Source: Arion vulgaris (Eukaryota > Mollusca > Gastropoda > Stylommatophora > Arionidae). Taken from it: 64,000 bases of DNA. Location: assembly GCA_020796225.1 (NCBI GenBank), contig CM036758.1:66229274-66293273 (forward strand). Direction: 5' to 3'. Positions 18,381 through 28,509 of this stretch are shown in pieces. Made by a program: the position numbers and the translations under genes. Positions within the stretch are counted from its first letter, which is position 1. Each line of letters begins with the position of its first letter. The notes under the pieces are model-generated. The model worked only from the letters and a program-made list of their open reading frames with translations. It searched no databases and was not told the DNA's origin.

Positions 18381-18899
18381 CATTATAGTAATGAGAAAAG
18401 GAGGTTTAGAGCACGTGGGGAAAACCGATAAAATATGGGAGACGAGACAGTGAGAGAACTTCATGTAAGTCTGGTATATTTGTATTTGAATGGTACCAAC
18501 GGAAAAGTTGGCTTTGCGCCTGTGAAGTAAAAAATGCATTGTTTTGCTTCCCGTGTTTGTTGTTTGGAGGTGATGTAACGCGGATATAAGACTGTTTTAG
18601 AAATATAAACAAAAAGAAATAAAAAACATGAGAAGTCATGTTGATATTGTTGCCGTAGCTATGAAGTTCGTGTTTTGTGCAATGCTCTGGGCAGATGACA
18701 TGCCATCTCTGCTGATAGGGACGGATCCATATGGGGAAGCCTGGGGCAATGAAGTCAATCCTTCGACTTTGGACCCTTTTTTAAAAACAATGGCTACACA
18801 TTTTATTTGCTGCACCCCTATTAATTGTAGCTAGGAGCCGCCACTGCGTAGGAGTATCAACATCCGAACAGATAGGATAGTCAGTACTAAGGGAAGCCA

Positions 18900-19260
18900 T
18901 TTGTTCCTCAGGCTCATGTCCCATCTGTCCTACAAAACAAAATTGTGTTACTGCCTGTAGAACCGATTTTTAGGGCTGGGTAGAACAGGTGGGACGCAAG
19001 CCTGAGGAATTTAATGGTCGCATAGCTAGTACAGTCGCCGCGAAGCTGTTCATGTTAAGATTTTTCATTTATGCCCACAATAGAAAATAATTCGTGACCT
19101 TACCTTGAATTGAACACAGGCGCTCCTCCGCATGAAAGCAGCGCTCGAATCCGTTCGGCCTGAAGTTCCTCTCACACCCACCCAGTAACGATAGTTGTTG
19201 TTTGTTTCAGTACCGAGGAACAATAGAGATGCGCCGCTGGATACTTTGCAGCTCCGTTGG
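18900..19260. repeat. SINE-like repeat, family C, with a foldback
   Basis: Positions 18,975-19,250 match 53,020-53,230 (both contain 'gcctgaggaatttaatgg' or a close variant, 'cgaagctgttca' and 'tgaccttacc'). Just before it, 18,903-18,935 is roughly the reverse complement of 18,976-19,008 (TCCTCAGGCT against AGCCTGAGGA), so a hairpin of about 30 bp with a 40-nt loop is possible. Confidence 0.6.
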
Positions 19261-19394
19261 TGACTATGAAGTCTGATGTGGGAGCAAGTCTCTGTCACAA
19301 TTCTCCAACTTTACTGACGAGACAGGTCTCTACAGGACGAGACTGCATCTCTCTCTCTCTCTCTCTCTGCCTCTCAACTAACTCACGCAAATCT

Positions 19395-19800
19395 TTCTAT
19401 CTTTAGCTATCTCCTGCAGCTCCCCCAGCTCTTCTTTATATTGCTTATCTCTGCCTCCAAATCTCGCCTACATGTATTTCTCGGTCTCCCCTTTTTTCGC
19501 TGTCCCTGCGGGTTCCAGTAAAGGACCCTTCTTGTTAAATTCTCTTCAGGTTTTCGTAAAGTGTGTCCTATCCAGCGGCAGCGTCGTTTTTTGAACATCT
19601 TGTTTCACTGGAATCTATCTTGTTCTCTCCATAAGTTCCTCATTTGTGACCCTGTCATACCATCTCAGTCCCTCTATTCTGCGCAGACACCAGTTGATGA
19701 ATGTTTGCAATAAATGTGTTATTATTTTAGTCGTTCTCCATATTTCTGACCTATACAGCAGAACTGATTTAACATTGGAGTTAAATATTCAAAGATCCCA
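19395..19800 (-). mobile_element. LINE RT tail, third family
   Basis: The minus strand reads KKRRCRWIGHTLRKPEENLT, then RRVLYWNPQGQRKKGRPRNT and CRRDLEAEI, with upstream sequence resembling RRIEGLRWYDRVTNEELM. This is a typical RT C-terminal 'W.GH.LR...GRP..TW' tail with little of the rest of the element. Confidence 0.75.
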
Positions 19801-19916
19801 GCAATCTGCATCTGCATTTTAAGAATTGATTTAAACAGTATAATTCTACACACCAAAATCAAAATAATAGACACTGTGCATAATTAATGTTACCTCTTTT
19901 TTTCTGTTCTTCTCTA

Positions 19917-20505
19917 CAAATGTGGTCAAATACTTGAAATGTGGTCAAATACTTGAAATGTGGTCAAATACTTGAAATGTGGTCAAATACTTGAAATGTG
20001 GTCAAATACTTGAATTGTGATCAAATACTTGAAATGTGGTCAAATACTTGAAATGTGGTCAAATACTTGGTCAAATACTTGAAATGTGGTCAAATACTTG
20101 AAATGTGGTCAAATACTTGAAATGTGGTCAAATACTTGAAATGTGGTCAAATACTTGGTCAAATACTTGAAATGGGGTCAAATACTTGGTCAAATACTTG
20201 AAATGTGGTCAAATACTTGAAATGTGGTCAAATACTTGAAATGTGGTCAAATACTTGAAATGTGGTCAAATACTTGAAATGTGGTCAAATACTTGAAATG
20301 TGGTCAAATACTTGAAATGTGGTCAAATACTTGGTCAAATACTTGAAATGGGGTCAAATACTTGAAATGTGGTCAAATACTTGAAATGTGGTCAAATACT
20401 TGAAATGTGGTCAAATACTTGAAATGTGGTCAAATACTTGAAATGTGGTCAAATACTTGAAATGTGGTCAAATACTTGAAATGTGGTCAAATACTTGAAA
20501 TGTAC
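19917..20505. repeat. 19-bp minisatellite, about 31 copies
   Basis: Unit GAAATGTGGTCAAATACTT. Four or more copies are shortened to the 12-bp form GGTCAAATACTT (near 20,070, 20,155, 20,185 and 20,333), and three copies have GGGGTC in place of TGGTC or another single change. It shows no coding potential (TGA in every unit). Confidence 0.97.
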
Positions 20506-20589
20506 ATACAAATCTTGTATATGATTAGAAATAGTTGAACAATTATTTGATTATTTTCAAAGTGAATAAATTATTAAATCAATAAATAA

Positions 20590-20725
20590 ACAGTGTGCGA
20601 GTATTAAGAGCTTCCGAAAAAACAAATAGACAAACACTGGATTCGAACCACTTACCCTCATTTCTGACGACACCCATCGCCTAGCCTAGCAAAACGAGCG
20701 TCCTTACGAACACAATCAGCGAGCC
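20590..20725 (-). repeat. tRNA-like SINE head or tRNA relic
   Basis: The minus strand has TGGTTCGAATCCAGTG, an exact polymerase III B box, with TGGCTCGCTGATTG about 60 nt upstream as a weak A box. No complete cloverleaf could be drawn, so it is treated as a tRNA-derived repeat and not as a tRNA gene. Confidence 0.4.
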
Positions 20726-20786
20726 ATTCTAAAACTCATTATATTATGAAATACAGTTTGTCTGTTGTATCTGTATTGTGGTTTTC

Positions 20787-20868
20787 TACAGGGTGTTCAA
20801 GATAAAAGTAGCCCGATTGGCAAGTTTTTATTTTTAAACCGGGCTACTTTTATCTTGAACACCCTGTA
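20787..20868. mobile_element. 82-bp palindromic MITE
   Basis: Perfect 29-bp arms, TACAGGGTGTTCAAGATAAA (20,787 onward) and its complement ending at 20,868, around a 24-nt AT-rich loop. TA at both ends fits TA-target insertion. The ACAGGGTGT ends resemble mariner-type termini. Confidence 0.85.
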
Positions 20869-20997
20869 TAACTACTACAGCAAATGTACAAACAATTTTT
20901 ACTTGTGTTAAATTTAGAATTGATTGTGTGTACTGTTTTACGTGTTGTGATTATTTTGTAAATGCGTACATTGTACAAATATTCTTATGGACTAGAT

Positions 20998-21365
20998 CAG
21001 CGGTTCCCAAATTTTGTATTACAGCGGACCCCATTTTAAATGCATTTTTCTGCCGCGGAAACCAAACGTGTCTATATATGAAAATCTTCAAGCGATGGAG
21101 CTATTATTACACCACACCAACAGTCAACTTGGCTTCAATTTCCCAGACTGCGGAATTACTTCAAGTGATCTTTCATTTTGTCCTGTCAAACATTTCGACT
21201 CTGGTTTGGGTTCTTTGATTTTGCAACGGAAGTAATTACCACTGGGTTTTTTTTACATGTTTTTAACATTTATTTTCTGTTTGAAATGGCTAAGATCATA
21301 ATATTTCTTCCAGCCCCTGAAGACCCCATGTGAGTACCTCGCGAACCCCAGGTAGTCCGTGTACT
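20998..21365 (+). mobile_element. hAT-like non-autonomous fragment
   Basis: Starts CAGCGGTTCCCAAATTTTG and later contains 'gcggaccccattt', then 'cccctgaagacccc' and 'cgcgaaccccagg', the style of hAT elements with CAGnGGTTCCCAA termini. No matching right end or 8-bp duplication was found. Confidence 0.5.
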
Positions 21366-21459
21366 TTGTTTTCCTGTGTTTCGCCAGTGAATTTACTTAG
21401 GGTTAATATATTGCATTTTGATTAAATTTTTATTTAGCAAAAAAATATTCATTTGAACT

Positions 21460-21779
21460 GAATACTATTTCCACGCCCATTTATTTCCATCATTTTTAAG
21501 CAGTTAATTCAAGGGAAGTAAAAAAAAAAATAATTTTAATTACGATCCCAACTACTCGTCAATAAATAAACATATATATATTATTATATACTAAATTGAA
21601 GAAAACTGGACAACCTAATAGAATAACAAGGTTAAAAAGTAGTATAAGTAAAATAGTAGAAGTAAAACTAGAAAGACTTCTTACAAGGTAAGCAACTCTA
21701 TAGCGCAGTGTGCAGCTTAAAGTGTGCAACGGACTTCCGCCGTGGCGCAGTGTACGGATTAAAGCGTGGAAAGAGTTAA
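21460..21779. mobile_element. TTAA-bounded MITE, family 1, copy a
   Basis: Close copy of 50,943-51,266 (for example 'agcagttaattcaagggaagtaaaa', 'aaaactggacaacc', 'gcgtggaaagagttaa'). The right end is GGAAAGAG-TTAA. The left end is degraded (actatttccacgccc in place of TTAACTCTTTCCTCGC). It lies about 60 bp from the 3' end of the receptor gene at 21,842. Confidence 0.8.
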
Positions 21780-21841
21780 TATTCATAATGAGAGTTAAAA
21801 AAATTGCTACGAATAAACTAACAAATAGCTATCCTAAAATC

Positions 21842-23017
21842 TTAAAAAATGTTTACCATTTTACACATGAAATAGCCAGTAAAGATAGCCCAAGAAATAC
21901 TAGCTACGAAAAACATACAAATATCGGCATTTTTAATCCATTTAAATACAATAACTTTGATCTTTTTGCAACAATTTAACTCGCATTCTTTGGAATTTTC
22001 GCAAGCTTTGTTTACCATTTGCATTGTGCATGCAACATGGCTGCAATACTTTTTCTTTCCTTGTGACAATCGAAGATGGCAAACATTTACGACAACACAA
22101 AATCCACTGTGAGCAAGTAGAGAGAAAAGATACGAAACAACGAGAGGAAATGTATCTGAAACATTCGGTAATTTTCCAGAAACAGTGCCCATAAACACGG
22201 ACATTGACAAAAGTACAGTAATTGAGAATGACGCTCGTTCACCACCTTCTTGTGGTAAGACAAATGTAAAAGCTGAAAGAATAGATATACAGATTGCAGG
22301 AATCAAAATATTAACAGAAAAAAATTCTGATCGTCTCCGGAAGTGAAGTGTGAAACATAATTTGGCAGTATCATCAAAGTTGGGGTGTGTGCTCACATTG
22401 ACTTCTGATGAAACCAGTTCCCACTCTCCGTTTGAATTATAAGCATCTGTGATCACGTGAGAGCTGGATGAAAGCAAAACGATGTCAAGGCCAAAGTCGT
22501 TAGCCATAATTATAATAGAGCACATTTGCTCATCGAATGGAAAATATCTAATATTCAAGACACACGTGGCTTTAAAAATTTCGGCCGGGTGCCACTGCGT
22601 CAATCCATTGTAAAATAATGAAATTGGATTATATCCATCTGCAAATATATCTCTTTCCTCCAGAGAGTTGGACACGAGAAGTCTCGGTCGCCAAATGTCA
22701 AGAGGTTCTGGGTGGATGACCCAGACACCACCATACTGGGAAGGATTCCATGTTCTAATTTCGTCCATCCATGTTACATTGAGCCAGGCGTTGGTATGGA
22801 ATGTCTGAGTCAGTTCATCAATACTTACTAAAGTCAATAGATTAAAATCGATCGAAACAATCATTGGGCTGCTTTGATTGTTGATTGGTCTGACTCTGCG
22901 ATCAAACGGCGTCAGAGTGTCTCTGTATAAACGGGAGGTATCATTAAAATCTGCTCGAGTTGTGATAACAAATATCCCGCTCAAGATACAACAAACGTTA
23001 AGGTTTATAAAGAACAT
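21842..23017 (-). CDS. Intronless nicotinic-receptor-like Cys-loop channel
   Basis: A complete, single-exon pentameric ligand-gated channel subunit (391 aa from the chosen start). I start at 23,017 because that Met begins a hydrophobic signal peptide ending just before ADFNDTSRLYRD, as in the paralogue at 38,338; an upstream in-frame Met at 23,089 would add 24 residues. It has an extracellular domain with WLNVTWMDEIRTWNPSQYGG, a Cys-loop with 13 residues between the Cys (CVLNIRYFPFDEQMC), M1-M3, a short cytoplasmic loop of about 50 residues and M4. M2 begins GERASFSITVLLSMSV, with the Glu typical of cation channels. The vicinal Cys pair of nicotinic loop C and the usual loop-B Trp are not present, so acetylcholine binding is doubtful. 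Likely a membrane channel subunit; its ligand is unknown. Confidence 0.9.
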   Translation of the reverse strand: MFFINLNVCCILSGIFVITTRADFNDTSRLYRDTLTPFDRRVRPINNQSSPMIVSIDFNLLTLVSIDELTQTFHTNAWLNVTWMDEIRTWNPSQYGGVWVIHPEPLDIWRPRLLVSNSLEERDIFADGYNPISLFYNGLTQWHPAEIFKATCVLNIRYFPFDEQMCSIIIMANDFGLDIVLLSSSSHVITDAYNSNGEWELVSSEVNVSTHPNFDDTAKLCFTLHFRRRSEFFSVNILIPAICISILSAFTFVLPQEGGERASFSITVLLSMSVFMGTVSGKLPNVSDTFPLVVSYLFSLLAHSGFCVVVNVCHLRLSQGKKKYCSHVACTMQMVNKACENSKECELNCCKKIKVIVFKWIKNADICMFFVASISWAIFTGYFMCKMVNIF

Positions 23018-23635
23018 GTTGGCTGCAATTTGTCCCTGTTGTTCACAAAAAGAATATATACGATCTTGTTTTGAACGTTTTGTTCCCACAAAAATATGTC
23101 AAAATATGATTTATCCAACACAATCTTCAACTTGTTTTCGGTGCAGATTTATATCAAACACTTTGATAACTTTGATGTGAATCGAAATAGTTTACAGTTA
23201 CAATTTGACGTCGAATGTCGTGATTTCAGTTGATTCTACGAACCATCAACAAGTAATGACAACAGCATCTAGCTGCAAGTAAAGGTTGTGAAGTATTTAG
23301 TCCTACGAGGGACGAAAACTAGATTCGGACGCCCCGTCTAAAAATTATGCTGGTTGTTCGAAAACAGTTAGAGTTGTTTTATCAGTCGATGCCCGGGTAC
23401 ATAACTAAATTATATTTCAATTTACATGTTGCTACACAAAATCACAAAAATTACATATGGATAACCGGTGAGATCATCTTGTGTACAACAAGAATTGGAA
23501 CACAAATTTCTTTTTGACGAAGTTCAATAACAGTGGTCACATCATCTCTCAATGTGCTTACACGTTTATTTGACAATTTATTTTTTATTGATTCAGTTAA
23601 TTTGAATGTCTTATCTTCCGACAAGTTATTTTTTT

Positions 23636-23838
23636 TCGAATACTAGACTAGTAACGCGGGCGTCTGTGTGGGATTAGCTGTACGTAGTAGAATACTAGAC
23701 TAGTAACGCGAGGGCGTCTGTGGGTTAGCTGTAGTAAGAATACTAGACTAGTAACGCGGGCGTCTGTGGGTTAGCTGTAGTAAGAATACTAGAGCTCAGT
23801 AATCGCGGGCGTCTGTGGGAATTAGCTGTTAGTAGTAA
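23636..23838 (+). repeat. Tandem duplication of a SINE 5' head
   Basis: Four units of 46-52 bp (gaatactagactagtaacgc, then gggcgtctgtgggttagctg and tagtaa). The end of each unit resembles the A-box region of the SINE that follows (49,622 copy: gtctgtagcttaagcggtag). The array runs directly into the SINE body at 23,838. Confidence 0.7.
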
Positions 23839-24062
23839 GCTCAATCACAACCCAAGAGTACCTGGTTCAAACACCGTTGCGGGCAGTTTGGAAGCAAGCT
23901 TGTTCCCGTGAATTTTTACGAACTGTAGAAATCGACCACACCGTTTATATAACAATGCCAAACTACTGAACGTATAAGTTGTACTTATAAACTCAACGAC
24001 TCGTTTACTGTGTTTGATGGTGACGTCATGTAAAGGGTAGGCCACGATTGTCCCCCTTGTTT
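23838..24062 (+). repeat. tRNA-derived SINE, family F, copy a
   Basis: Matches 49,622-49,865 over about 225 bp, through 'tacctggttcaaac' (B-box-like GGTTCAAAC), 'gggcagttt', 'caaactactgaac' and 'gatgacgtc'. The head is replaced by the tandem array described at 23,636. Confidence 0.8.
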
Positions 24063-24149
24063 ACCCTAGTAACAGCATTCAGTTTATAACAAGTCGTGTC
24101 CTGAATATATTTATCTATCTATCTGATCATTTATTCAGAACACATAACA

Positions 24150-24262
24150 ACTATATTAATGATGATATAACGGGGTGAAATCCGTATATTTACAGCTGAA
24201 GCAAATATTAATGATTATATAACGGGTGAAACCTTATGTCACAGCTGAAGCAAATATTACTT
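24150..24262. repeat. Two-copy 54-bp tandem repeat
   Basis: Two imperfect copies of a unit containing 'ttaatgatnatataacgggtgaaa' and 'acagctgaagcaaatatta'. Confidence 0.7.
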
Positions 24263-24264
24263 CT

Positions 24265-24845
24265 TTATTGTAACCTCTGCTGTTAGCAACATCTATGTAG
24301 TTATCTTCTTATAATTTATTCAAAGAAATATAATGCGCCTACAGTCTTAAACTTTGATTGGTAAAAGTGCATTTATACTGCGAATAGTTTCAATCTTCTG
24401 CATTACATCGATAGTTGATTCTTGCTCATCGTGCGTAGGCATACATTTTATCGTTCACATTGTCAACAAATAAAAGATAAATATCATTTGATGCAAAATT
24501 GAGGTAGCTAATCTCAGGTAACATATAATTTAATCTGAACTTTTACAATAATAAATACAACTACTTAAATAAAATTGATTAAATGAACACAAACTAAATA
24601 TGAACATTTGCTATTCCGTTCAAAACCACTTTAGCAATTTGTATCTTGTGTGTTTCGTTAATTGCATTGCTGGATATGTATTTAAAAGCGTCCGTCACCT
24701 CTTGTAACTGTGAACTAACGGGTTAGACAAACATACATTCTATCAACGGCATTAGTAGGAAACTATGTTCAGTAAAACTCAAGGGTTTATTTCGTTGATG
24801 CTGCATATTTTAACATGAACAAACAATCACGCACGTAAGCGCTAA
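24265..24845. other. Unassigned intergenic sequence
   Basis: Between the two minus-strand receptor copies. AT-rich; no gene or repeat recognised. Confidence 0.35.
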
Positions 24846-24846
24846 A

Positions 24847-24990
24847 TTAACTGATTGTGTACCAAGCGACACACTACATGGCTTTGGGTCGGACACCTTT
24901 TTACCAAAAGCCACACTAAAGGGCATTTTTTATTGTAAAAACAAGTAGCTTGTCAAACATATGGCTTTTGTCCCGGTCCAATAAGATAAA
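24847..24990. mobile_element. TTAA-bounded MITE, family 3, copy a
   Basis: Begins at TTAACTGATTGTGTACCAAG and matches the reverse complement of 56,690-56,841, sharing 'ggctttgggt', 'agccacactaaagggc' and 'ggcttttgtcc'. Only one TTAA end is clear. Confidence 0.6.
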
Positions 24991-25092
24991 TTTCAATGTA
25001 GAATTGATATTCAAAGTGTGAGTCCAACAGTTACATCGAAATAAACTAACAAATATATATATATATCGAACGTTTACAGAATTCTTACCAAT

Positions 25093-26246
25093 CTACACAT
25101 GAAATAACCAGTAAGGATAGTGCAAGCAGCGATATATATGAAAAAATACAAACATCGGCTTTTTTAATGCATTGAATACAATAACTTTGATCTTTTTGCA
25201 GCGATTTAATTCACATTGTTTGGAATTTTCGCAAATTGTGTTAACCGTTCTCATTGTACATGTAACATGGTTGCAATAATTTTTCTTTCTTTGTGACAAT
25301 CGAAGATGGCAAACATTTACAATAACACAAAATCCACTGTGAGCAAGTAGAGAGAAAAGATACGAAACAACGAGAGGAAATGTATCTGAAATATTCGGTA
25401 ATTTTCCAGAAACAGTGCCCATAAACACGGACATTGACAAAAGTACAGTAATTGAGAATGACGCCCGTTCACCGCCTTCTTGTGGTAAGAAAAATGTAAA
25501 AGCTGAAAGAATAGATATACAGATTGCAGGAATCAGATTATTTACAGAGGAAAATTCTGATCGTCTTCGGAAGTGAAGTGTAAAATATAACATTGGAAAA
25601 CCATCAACATTTGAAGGAGTGCTGACACTATCTTCAGAAGAAACCAGTTCCCAATCTCCGTTTGAAATATAGTCATCTGTTATCACATGAGAACTGGATG
25701 AAAACAAGACGATGTCGTTACCAAAGTCGTTTGATATTACGAGGTATAATAGAGCACAGTTGTTCATCGAATGGAAAATGTTTCATATTCAAGACACACT
25801 GGCTTTAAGATACCGGCCGGAAACCACTTTGTCAGTCCATTGTAAAATAATGAAAGTGGATGATATCCATCTGCAAAAATATCTTTTTCCTCCAGAGAGT
25901 TGGACACGATCAGTCTTGGTCGCCAGATGTCAAGAGGTTCTGGATGGATTACCCAGACACCACTATACTGGGAAGGATTCCATGTTCTAATTTCGTCTAC
26001 CCATGAAACATTGAGCCAAGCGTTGACGTCGAATCTCTGAGTCAATTCATCAATGTTTACCATTGCCAACATATTCAAAACTATGTTAACAACCATTGGG
26101 CTGCTCTGGTAGTTGATTGGTCTCACCCTGCGATCATAGGGCGCGAGGATATCTCTATGTAGACTGGAAGAATCGTGAAAGTCTGCTCTAGTTCTGAAAA
26201 CATATATGAGAACATTGTTCACTAATGTAACACAAAGATAATTCAT
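25093..26246 (-). pseudogene. Nicotinic-receptor-like paralogue, frameshifted
   Basis: Tandem paralogue of the gene at 21,842, on the same strand about 2 kb upstream. The first part (26,246-25,764) covers the signal-like start, ADFHDSSSLHRDILAPYDRR and the ligand-binding domain up to the Cys-loop. Around 25,795-25,740 the frame shifts twice: two single-base losses just before the Cys-loop relative to the paralogue, and about four extra bases after it. The middle FPFDEQ stretch is therefore in a third frame. The rest (25,767-25,093) covers loop C to M4, with the frame lost again in M4 (HIYRCLHYPYWLFHV). It is a pseudogene, or a gene with several consensus errors. Confidence 0.88.
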
Positions 26247-26556
26247 TCCTGTTCATTTTCATATATAGAAACTGTTGGGTGTCCGCGGCGTCAAAATGTA
26301 TTTAACTCTTGGTTACCAATTACGTGAGGGTGACGTAGTAGGTGGGCGTTTGCTGTATCCCAACTACGAGACGTTCACGTAGTAAACTCATCGGCAAAAT
26401 ATTGGTAGTAAACGGGAACCACTCTACAATAGACTATCTATAGCATTGGGACATCTTCCTATATAAACATTGTCATTGGTCAATTTTTTGCGCCGTACGA
26501 AGGTTATTTATATCTTTGAAAGAGTGATTCTCTTTGTTAAAAATTTTTCAAGCAAA

Positions 26557-26844
26557 ATGGCGTGTAGGAAATCTATCAGGACGATTACACTGACAGAAAA
26601 AACTTTGGCGTTGTTGTCATATGGTGCTGACGACATATTTAACGATGAAGATAGCGGAGATGATGACATATTCTCATTAAGTAAATCTGTTCACTCAGAT
26701 TCTGAAAATTATTTACAGGTGAGAGACAATGATGACGAAAATAGTGATACTCATGAATGTGATTTACGTCCAAGCAAGCGTTCTAGAACTGACCCTGTCG
26801 CAAGTGCTAGTACTGAGGAAATAGCAAGTACTACTAGTACATAG
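26557..26844 (+). CDS. Acidic ORF, 95 aa, unrecognised
   Basis: Starts in a good context (CAAAATGG) with MACRKSIRTITLTEKTLALL and continues with SYGADDIFNDEDSGDDDIF, then a Ser/Asp-rich stretch and a KRSRT basic patch before TAG. Acidic N-termini of this kind precede the catalytic domain of piggyBac-type transposases, and TTAA-bounded repeats are common nearby, but no catalytic domain follows. It may be an internally deleted transposon or a small unknown gene. An upstream Met at 26,470 is in frame. Confidence 0.35.
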   Translation: MACRKSIRTITLTEKTLALLSYGADDIFNDEDSGDDDIFSLSKSVHSDSENYLQVRDNDDENSDTHECDLRPSKRSRTDPVASASTEEIASTTST

Positions 26845-27241
26845 AGCAGTACAAAAACAAATTTTTATTATTAAAACATACACATACATATTTTATTTCA
26901 AAATACAAAATTTCAAACAAATATTCCCAAAAATAACAGAGTTATTAAATTTTCAAATAAGTTGGTAGAAATGCAGAAAAATGCTTGGATGCTCTGTGCG
27001 GTTCGACCTATAACCTCAGGTAAACAAGGAGTCCGACGGTAATGCAAGGTTTGGGAACCACTAATATAGAACATTTATCAGTTTTCAATTGCATATTCTG
27101 GCATTGAATATCTTGTATTCTTGGTTTGGAGGGTAGCTAAATGTTTTTAAAAAAAAATAGATTAAAGATTTTCCAAGGCTGCTAAGGCAAAGCTGTTGAC
27201 TGATGGTACGAGTAATTTGTTCTACCCTCGACAGATAAAAA

Positions 27242-27325
27242 CATATCATACCTAACCTGTGATTCGAACCAACGTTCCTATAACATAGAGAACTGTACTA
27301 TTATCCACTAGGCCACATTATCTTC
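27242..27325 (-). repeat. tRNA-like relic or SINE head
   Basis: The minus strand reads GTGGCCTAGTGGATAATAGT, then 'acagttctctatgtta' and TTGGTTCGAATCACAGG. It has a good A box (TGGCCTAGTGG) and B box (GGTTCGAATC) at tRNA-like spacing, but the acceptor stem does not pair, so it is not called as a functional tRNA. Confidence 0.45.
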
Positions 27326-27424
27326 TTTATTTAATTTCAATAAAATAGAATTGGATTGTTTAGGCCTAACCCAACATCTAATAACCTGGAAATATAACCA
27401 TATTTTTCTGTAGGGTACACATTT

Positions 27425-27960
27425 GAACAATAGGGTCACCGTCACACAAATGGCAGGCTGTTTAGAACTTCTTTGAATAATTCGTTATTGATTACTGAGA
27501 CAGAGTCACTTCGTTCATGGCAGACCCATAGGTGCTCAGTCTTGCCCAAAGATGTTACATGGAATGCATATTGATGGCTCATGCGACTTGCTGGTTAAAC
27601 ACATTATTCTGTCCTTCAGACATCCAGTTCTACTTGCCCTCATACACCAGTACGTCGCCAAGTGACAGGAGAACACCCCTGTTATCCATTATACACTTCC
27701 AGATGATCAAAGCTATCGATACAAGCCTGTCCGCTGTCGCATTTCCGCAAACATCAGCTGTTTCGTGCCATTAGATCCCCGTGAGCGTCTGTGGTTGCAA
27801 GCATCTGTACACGACATCTACTCATACCAAAACCTGCCATTCTGAATCGTTCGCTCGAATGAAAGTCAAATACAATAACTGTTCCAGTATACTGTGTCAA
27901 AGAGAGCCACGGACGGCAGAAGTAACTTCATCAACCTCTGTTCTCATACTGCAATTAGTT
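27425..27960 (+). repeat. Interspersed repeat, copy a
   Basis: Shared with 56,930-57,440 in the same orientation (for example 'catatgtgctc' versus 'cataggtgctc', 'tgctggttaaacacat' and 'cactcatacca...acctgccattc'). It is about 500 bp and diverged. ORFs in it (a 166-codon minus ORF in the other copy) do not match each other well, so it looks like a non-coding or decayed mobile element. Confidence 0.6.
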
Positions 27961-28124
27961 GTATGCTATGTCATGTATGTTCTGTTATGCTCTGCATGAC
28001 ACTACAAGCGTGCTGAAAAGAAACCACAGCGTTTCCTCTCATCACGATGCACAAACCCATCGTATAACAAAATCTTCATCATTTGCACTATCTTCTTTCG
28101 CTGATTAATTTCGAGTTCATACTC

Positions 28125-28508
28125 TTGTTGCTCAATCTTTATAACGTTTAGAGTACTGTAACATTGTTGCTCAATCTTTACATAACGTTTCAGAGTACTT
28201 GTAACATTTGTTGCTCAATCTTTACATAACGTTTACAGAGTACTTGTAAATTTTTGCTCAATCTTACATAACGTTTACAGTACTTGTAACATTTTTGCTC
28301 AATCTTTATAACGTTTACAAGTACTTGTAACATTTGTTGCTCAATCTTTACATAACGTTTACGTACTTGTCATTGTTGTCAATCTTACATAACGTTTACA
28401 GAGTACTTGTAGCATTTGTTGCTCCAATCTTTACATAACGTTTACAGAGTACTTGTAACATTTGTTGCTCCAATCTTTACATAACGTTTACAGAGTACTT
28501 GTAACATT
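28125..28508. repeat. 45-bp minisatellite, about 8-9 copies
   Basis: Unit TTGTTGCTCAATCTTTACAT then AACGTTTACAGAGTACTTGTAACAT (45 bp). Copies in the middle (28,240-28,390) have several deletions; the outer copies are cleaner. Confidence 0.95.
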
Positions 28509-28509
28509 G

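Noticed and set aside
20998..27063. A 6-kb hAT element from CAGCGGTTCCCAAA to TTTGGGAACCACTA enclosing the receptor genes
   Set aside because: Flanking octamers (gactagat and atatagaa) do not match, and the ends differ in the terminal base; more likely two independent remnants.
27242..27325. tRNA gene on the minus strand
   Set aside because: A and B boxes are present but the acceptor stem and anticodon arm do not pair.
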